Shown piece after piece: positions 61,363 through 64,000 of a stretch of 64,000 bases of DNA; within the stretch, counting starts at the first letter, position 1, and every line of letters begins with the position of its first letter. This DNA is from Chthonomonas sp. (GTDB lineage: Bacteria; Armatimonadota; Fimbriimonadia; Fimbriimonadales; Fimbriimonadaceae). The notes below the pieces were generated by a model. It saw only the letters and a program-made list of their open reading frames with translations. It did no database searches and had not been told where the DNA came from. The stretch lies in contig JAEURR010000007.1 in NCBI GenBank assembly GCA_016788115.1, positions 216,488 through 280,487 of the forward strand. Direction: 5' to 3'. The translations under genes were made by a program, and so were the position numbers.

Positions 61363-61999
61363 TGCGCCGTACGAACACTTGCGGCTCCCTCCCGCCCAAG
61401 CAGACCGTCCGACCGTCATCATGAACATGATCACGACGATCGATGGCAAGATAGTCACGGGCACACGCGAAGAAGCCGTGATGGACTTGGGCTCCGACGT
61501 CGATCATGATGCCATGCGCCAATTGCACGCTGCGGTGGATGCCGTCATCATCGGTGCCGGTTCGCTCAGGGCCACCCCCGGGATCTGGTACGAGGACCGA
61601 TTGGTTCGCATCGTTGTGTCGCGTTCCGGCGATCTCCCCCCTCGGCCCAAATTCTTCAATGGCCGGGCGTTCGTCGCGGGTCCAGTCAAGCACCCCGTGC
61701 ATCCGACGCTCCCGTTCTGCGGCGATGTCTCCGCACTCCTGCAAACCCTCCGACAGGTCCACGGAATTGAACGGCTGCTTGTCGAGGGCGGCTCCGAATT
61801 GAACGCCCTCTTCTTGCAGGCCGGGGTCGTCGACGAAGTGTTCATGACCCTCGCGCCGAAGATCAAGCTCGGACGCGATGTGCCGACGCTCGCGGACGGC
61901 GAGCCGCTTTCGCGCGAAGATGTCCAACAGTGGGAACTCATCTCAGTGCTACCGATCGGCAACGAAGTCTTTTTGCGCTACCGTCGGGAGGAGCGCTAA
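61355..61999 (+). CDS. RibD C-terminal-like (dihydrofolate reductase family) reductase
   Basis: A 214-residue protein of the RibD_C family, which reduces riboflavin precursors or related substrates with NADPH. The start PTVIMNMITTIDGKIV, the DAVIIGAGSLRATPGIWY segment and the LLVEGGSELNALFLQAGVVDEVF signature match. The RibD deaminase half is absent. The partner DsbA-like protein and this reductase overlap and may be coupled, but no riboflavin gene is nearby. ATG 61355 is set by the overlap; the open frame begins at 61280. Confidence 0.88.
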   Translation: MSDAPYEHLRLPPAQADRPTVIMNMITTIDGKIVTGTREEAVMDLGSDVDHDAMRQLHAAVDAVIIGAGSLRATPGIWYEDRLVRIVVSRSGDLPPRPKFFNGRAFVAGPVKHPVHPTLPFCGDVSALLQTLRQVHGIERLLVEGGSELNALFLQAGVVDEVFMTLAPKIKLGRDVPTLADGEPLSREDVQQWELISVLPIGNEVFLRYRREER

Positions 62000-62002
62000 C
62001 CC

Positions 62003-63160
62003 ATGGCCAAGCGACTGAGCACCAACCCACTTGCGCCCAAGGTCTACCTGCTCCGCGAAACGGGCAAGACGGTTCCTTTGACGCTTGTGATCGTGCTCGC
62101 CGTGATGCTTATCGCGGGCATTGTGAGCATGATCAATTCCATTCCGCTGAGCATCCGTACCATCTACAGCTACTCAGCACTTTACGCCGGGTTCACCCCG
62201 CGGGGCGATGCCAGCCGTACCCCCGAAATCCGGCAGCGCATCGAGAAAGAGTCTCCCGTACCGCTGGGTAGAGTCATGACCGCCCGAGCCAGCGAAGCGG
62301 TGGTCAAGAGCATCGTAGGAAAGTGGCCGTTCGTCATTCTCGGACTCGAGCAATCCGACATGGACTACTACCTACAGGCGATGGACACCAAGTCCATCGA
62401 CGGTCGGAAGCCGCGCCCCGGTACGCCAGAGGCCCTCATCAGCGAGCCGCTTGCCAGGAACCTCGGGCTCAAGCTCGGATCCACATTGCTCGGTCCGACC
62501 ATCGACGAGAGTTTCTCGCCCATGCCCGTCAAGGTGGTCGGTATCGCGCAGACCAACAAGTGGGTCGCGATGGTCCCGATCGAGTACCACCGGCTGTACC
62601 ACTTCCCTCCCATCGACGTCCTCGCGGTCTTCACGAAGGACCCCGCGCAGCAGCCTGAGTTCGACTCGTGGGCACTCGAAGCCTTCAAGGGTGAGCGGAC
62701 GCGCGTTTTTGTCTACGAGGATCTCGACAAGGACACAACCGAGATGTTCAACATCCTGTATCGGATTCTCAACGTGGTTATCGGCGCGCTGGTGCTCGTG
62801 ATCACTTTCATGATGGGCATGCTCATGAACATCTACCAGTCGCAGAGGTTGCAAGAGTTTGGTCTGCTCCAGGCGCTGGGATACACACGATCGGCACTTC
62901 TACGTCGCGTCTTGGGTGAAGCAGCAATGGTCGTGATCGGCGGATGGCTCCTCGGTGTCCTCACGGCTTTCGGACTCCTCAATCTCGTGAAGCGCATCCT
63001 AATGGACCCGCAGGCGTTCGCACTCGACCCGCTAGATCGCACCGCCTACTTGTATTCCATTCCGGTCCCCATCGCGATCTTGGTAGTGGCGGGGCTCACG
63101 GTGATGATCCGCTTCCGCAGGTTTGACCCGGTGGGCGTAGTCGAGAGGAGGCTTGTATGA
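62003..63160 (+). CDS. ABC transporter permease (FtsX/MacB-like)
   Basis: A 385-residue membrane protein. One N-terminal helix (residues 25-47), an extracytoplasmic domain of about 210 residues and three helices near the C-terminus (260-285, 305-335, 350-375) with the FtsX core (LLQALGYTRSALLRRVLGEA) define the MacB/LolCE type. Such permeases move lipoproteins, peptides or signals without classic pore transport. It ends with an ATGA overlap with the ATPase gene, forming a transporter operon. Confidence 0.9.
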   Translation: MAKRLSTNPLAPKVYLLRETGKTVPLTLVIVLAVMLIAGIVSMINSIPLSIRTIYSYSALYAGFTPRGDASRTPEIRQRIEKESPVPLGRVMTARASEAVVKSIVGKWPFVILGLEQSDMDYYLQAMDTKSIDGRKPRPGTPEALISEPLARNLGLKLGSTLLGPTIDESFSPMPVKVVGIAQTNKWVAMVPIEYHRLYHFPPIDVLAVFTKDPAQQPEFDSWALEAFKGERTRVFVYEDLDKDTTEMFNILYRILNVVIGALVLVITFMMGMLMNIYQSQRLQEFGLLQALGYTRSALLRRVLGEAAMVVIGGWLLGVLTAFGLLNLVKRILMDPQAFALDPLDRTAYLYSIPVPIAILVVAGLTVMIRFRRFDPVGVVERRLV

Positions 63161-63804
63161 TCCGCGCTTCCGATGCATCCTTGGTGTACTCCGATCACGG
63201 CAAAGAAGTCTTCGCGTGCAAGGCGGTCGGCCTGGAACTCCACGAGGGTGAGTTCGTGGGCATCCTCGGCCCCTCTGGGTCGGGCAAGAGTTCGCTACTT
63301 TTCTTACTTTCAGGACTGAAAACTCCTACTAGCGGGCAAATATCGCTCGATAATCAAGACATCAATCAACTTTCCGACGCCGCGCGCAGTGCCCTACGGC
63401 TGAAATCGTTCGGCTTCGTTTTCCAGTACCCGTACCTGCTCGGGTACCTCAGCGCGCTCGAGAATGTACTGCTCGCTCGTCCCGGCGAGGACCGCCGGGA
63501 CGAGGCCCTAGAGTTGCTTGAGGAGCTGGGGATCGGCCAAAAGTCCCATCGGAAGCCGCATGAACTCTCCGGCGGTGAGCGTCAACGCGTGTGCGTTGCC
63601 AGGGCACTCTTGGGTTCACCGCGAGCCATCTTTGCGGACGAGCCCACTGCGGCGCTCGATCACAAGAATGGAACTCAGGTAGTCGAGCTTTTGAACCAGC
63701 ATCGGGGCTCGGGCACGCTCATCATGGTCACCCACGACCCCTCCATGCTGGCCCAAGCCGACCGAATCATCCAGATCTCCGATGGCGAAATTGTCCACCA
63801 CTGA
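63157..63804 (+). CDS. ABC transporter ATP-binding protein (LolD/MacB-type)
   Basis: A 215-residue ATPase. Walker A is GPSGSGKSS, the Q-loop is FVFQYPYLLGYLSALENV, the signature is LSGGERQRVCVARALLG, Walker B is AIFADEPTAALD, and the H-loop is MVTHDPSM. It serves the FtsX-like permease encoded immediately upstream, with a 4-base overlap. The substrate is not known. Confidence 0.94.
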   Translation: MIRASDASLVYSDHGKEVFACKAVGLELHEGEFVGILGPSGSGKSSLLFLLSGLKTPTSGQISLDNQDINQLSDAARSALRLKSFGFVFQYPYLLGYLSALENVLLARPGEDRRDEALELLEELGIGQKSHRKPHELSGGERQRVCVARALLGSPRAIFADEPTAALDHKNGTQVVELLNQHRGSGTLIMVTHDPSMLAQADRIIQISDGEIVHH

Positions 63805-63846
63805 CACCGTTTCGATACCGGTTCTGCGAGTTTTCCCCAACTATTT

Positions 63847-63875
63847 TTGACTTCCGGCCTAACCTTTGGTACAAT
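63847..63875 (+). promoter_or_regulatory. strong sigma-70-type promoter at the right edge
   Basis: TTGACT, a 17-base spacer and TACAAT: five of six bases match in each hexamer, with ideal spacing. This is the best promoter match in the window. It points to the right. Confidence 0.8.
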
Positions 63876-63954
63876 GGACCTCTGCGGGACCCCCCACGGG
63901 AACAATTCGATCCTTTGGCCCGCCGAATCTCGGGAGCGAACATGCGCTAGCAGA

Positions 63955-64000
63955 ATGAATCTCACGTCGATCTTGTACGGTGACGGTGCCAAGCACCGGG
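63955..64000 (+). CDS. start of a gene cut by the window end
   Basis: ATG 63955 opens a frame reading MNLTSILYGDGAKHR, 80 bases after a strong promoter. Only 15 codons are visible. The N-terminus vaguely resembles that of SecA proteins, but this is too short to name. An earlier ATG at 63942 is followed by CGC and a stop, a two-codon mini-frame. Confidence 0.35.
   Translation, partial: MNLTSILYGDGAKHR

Noticed and set aside
1-64000. tRNA genes, rRNA, CRISPR arrays, insertion sequences, prophage genes
   Set aside because: No cloverleaf-like segment, regular repeat-spacer array, transposase or phage structural gene was recognised. The gaps between genes are too short for most of these.

Overview
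The window reads as ordinary chromosome from a free-living, high-GC, diderm bacterium, with genes on both strands and little intergenic space. The best guess is Armatimonadota (Fimbriimonadales-like). This is an inference from three things: a DUF1559-type prepilin with a long hydrophobic N-terminus ending in a FPVFAQAK signature, a PEP-CTERM surface protein, and a DUF1552 plus DUF1592-type cytochrome pair of the kind common in Planctomycetes, Verrucomicrobia and Armatimonadota. No rRNA, tRNA, CRISPR array, insertion sequence or prophage was seen. About 58 protein genes are supported.

Layout. 1-4376 (minus): tilS, ftsH, a TPR protein and a truncated tgt. 4463-8062: mgtE, a secreted S41 protease and a DUF1460 amidase-like protein. 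8067-11194 (minus): a flippase-like membrane protein, an ECF sigma factor and glyQ. 11289-15509: a small secreted protein, an HD-GYP sensor, pheS and holA. 15509-19692 (minus): a moxR-DUF58-transglutaminase operon with holA translationally coupled to its end. 19764-23343 (minus): DUF1552 and cytochrome/DUF1592 surface proteins. 23417-26419: an Fpg/Nei glycosylase, a TlpA-like thioredoxin protein and a PPK2 kinase. 26416-32584 (minus): a large secreted protein with an STN-like N-terminus, a prepilin and clpC. 32907-34945: an MCE protein with a barrel-like C-terminus, then rplI. 35012-37760 (minus): LacI regulator, secreted beta-repeat protein and CE7 esterase. 37800-44062: DinB protein, groES under a CIRCE operator, GT61, PEP-CTERM protein, DUF1844, GNAT and sucC. 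44245-49821: a glycine-rich RRM protein, a zeta-toxin-like kinase with a small partner, GH15, a VKOR-DsbA fusion and mnmA. 49863-52883: a secreted VPS10/BNR repeat protein. 52873-56717 (minus): PilZ, TPR, zinc-ribbon/TPR and HTH genes. 56827-63804: gcvT, small unknowns, a PfkB kinase, mntR, DUF1579, a DsbA-like protein, a RibD_C reductase and an ABC permease/ATPase pair. A strong promoter near the right edge leads into a gene cut by the window end.

Themes. Several partners that normally sit together are apart here: glyQ without glyS, pheS without pheT, groES without groEL, sucC without sucD, gcvT without gcvH/gcvP, rplI without rpsF/rpsR. Many start codons lack a Shine-Dalgarno but have a -10-like hexamer 4-6 bases upstream, as expected of leaderless mRNAs. 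Envelope functions dominate the less familiar genes. The best leads for undescribed biology are the single-gene MCE protein that may span to the outer membrane, the reversed-order kinase/small-protein pair, and the four-gene PilZ cluster.
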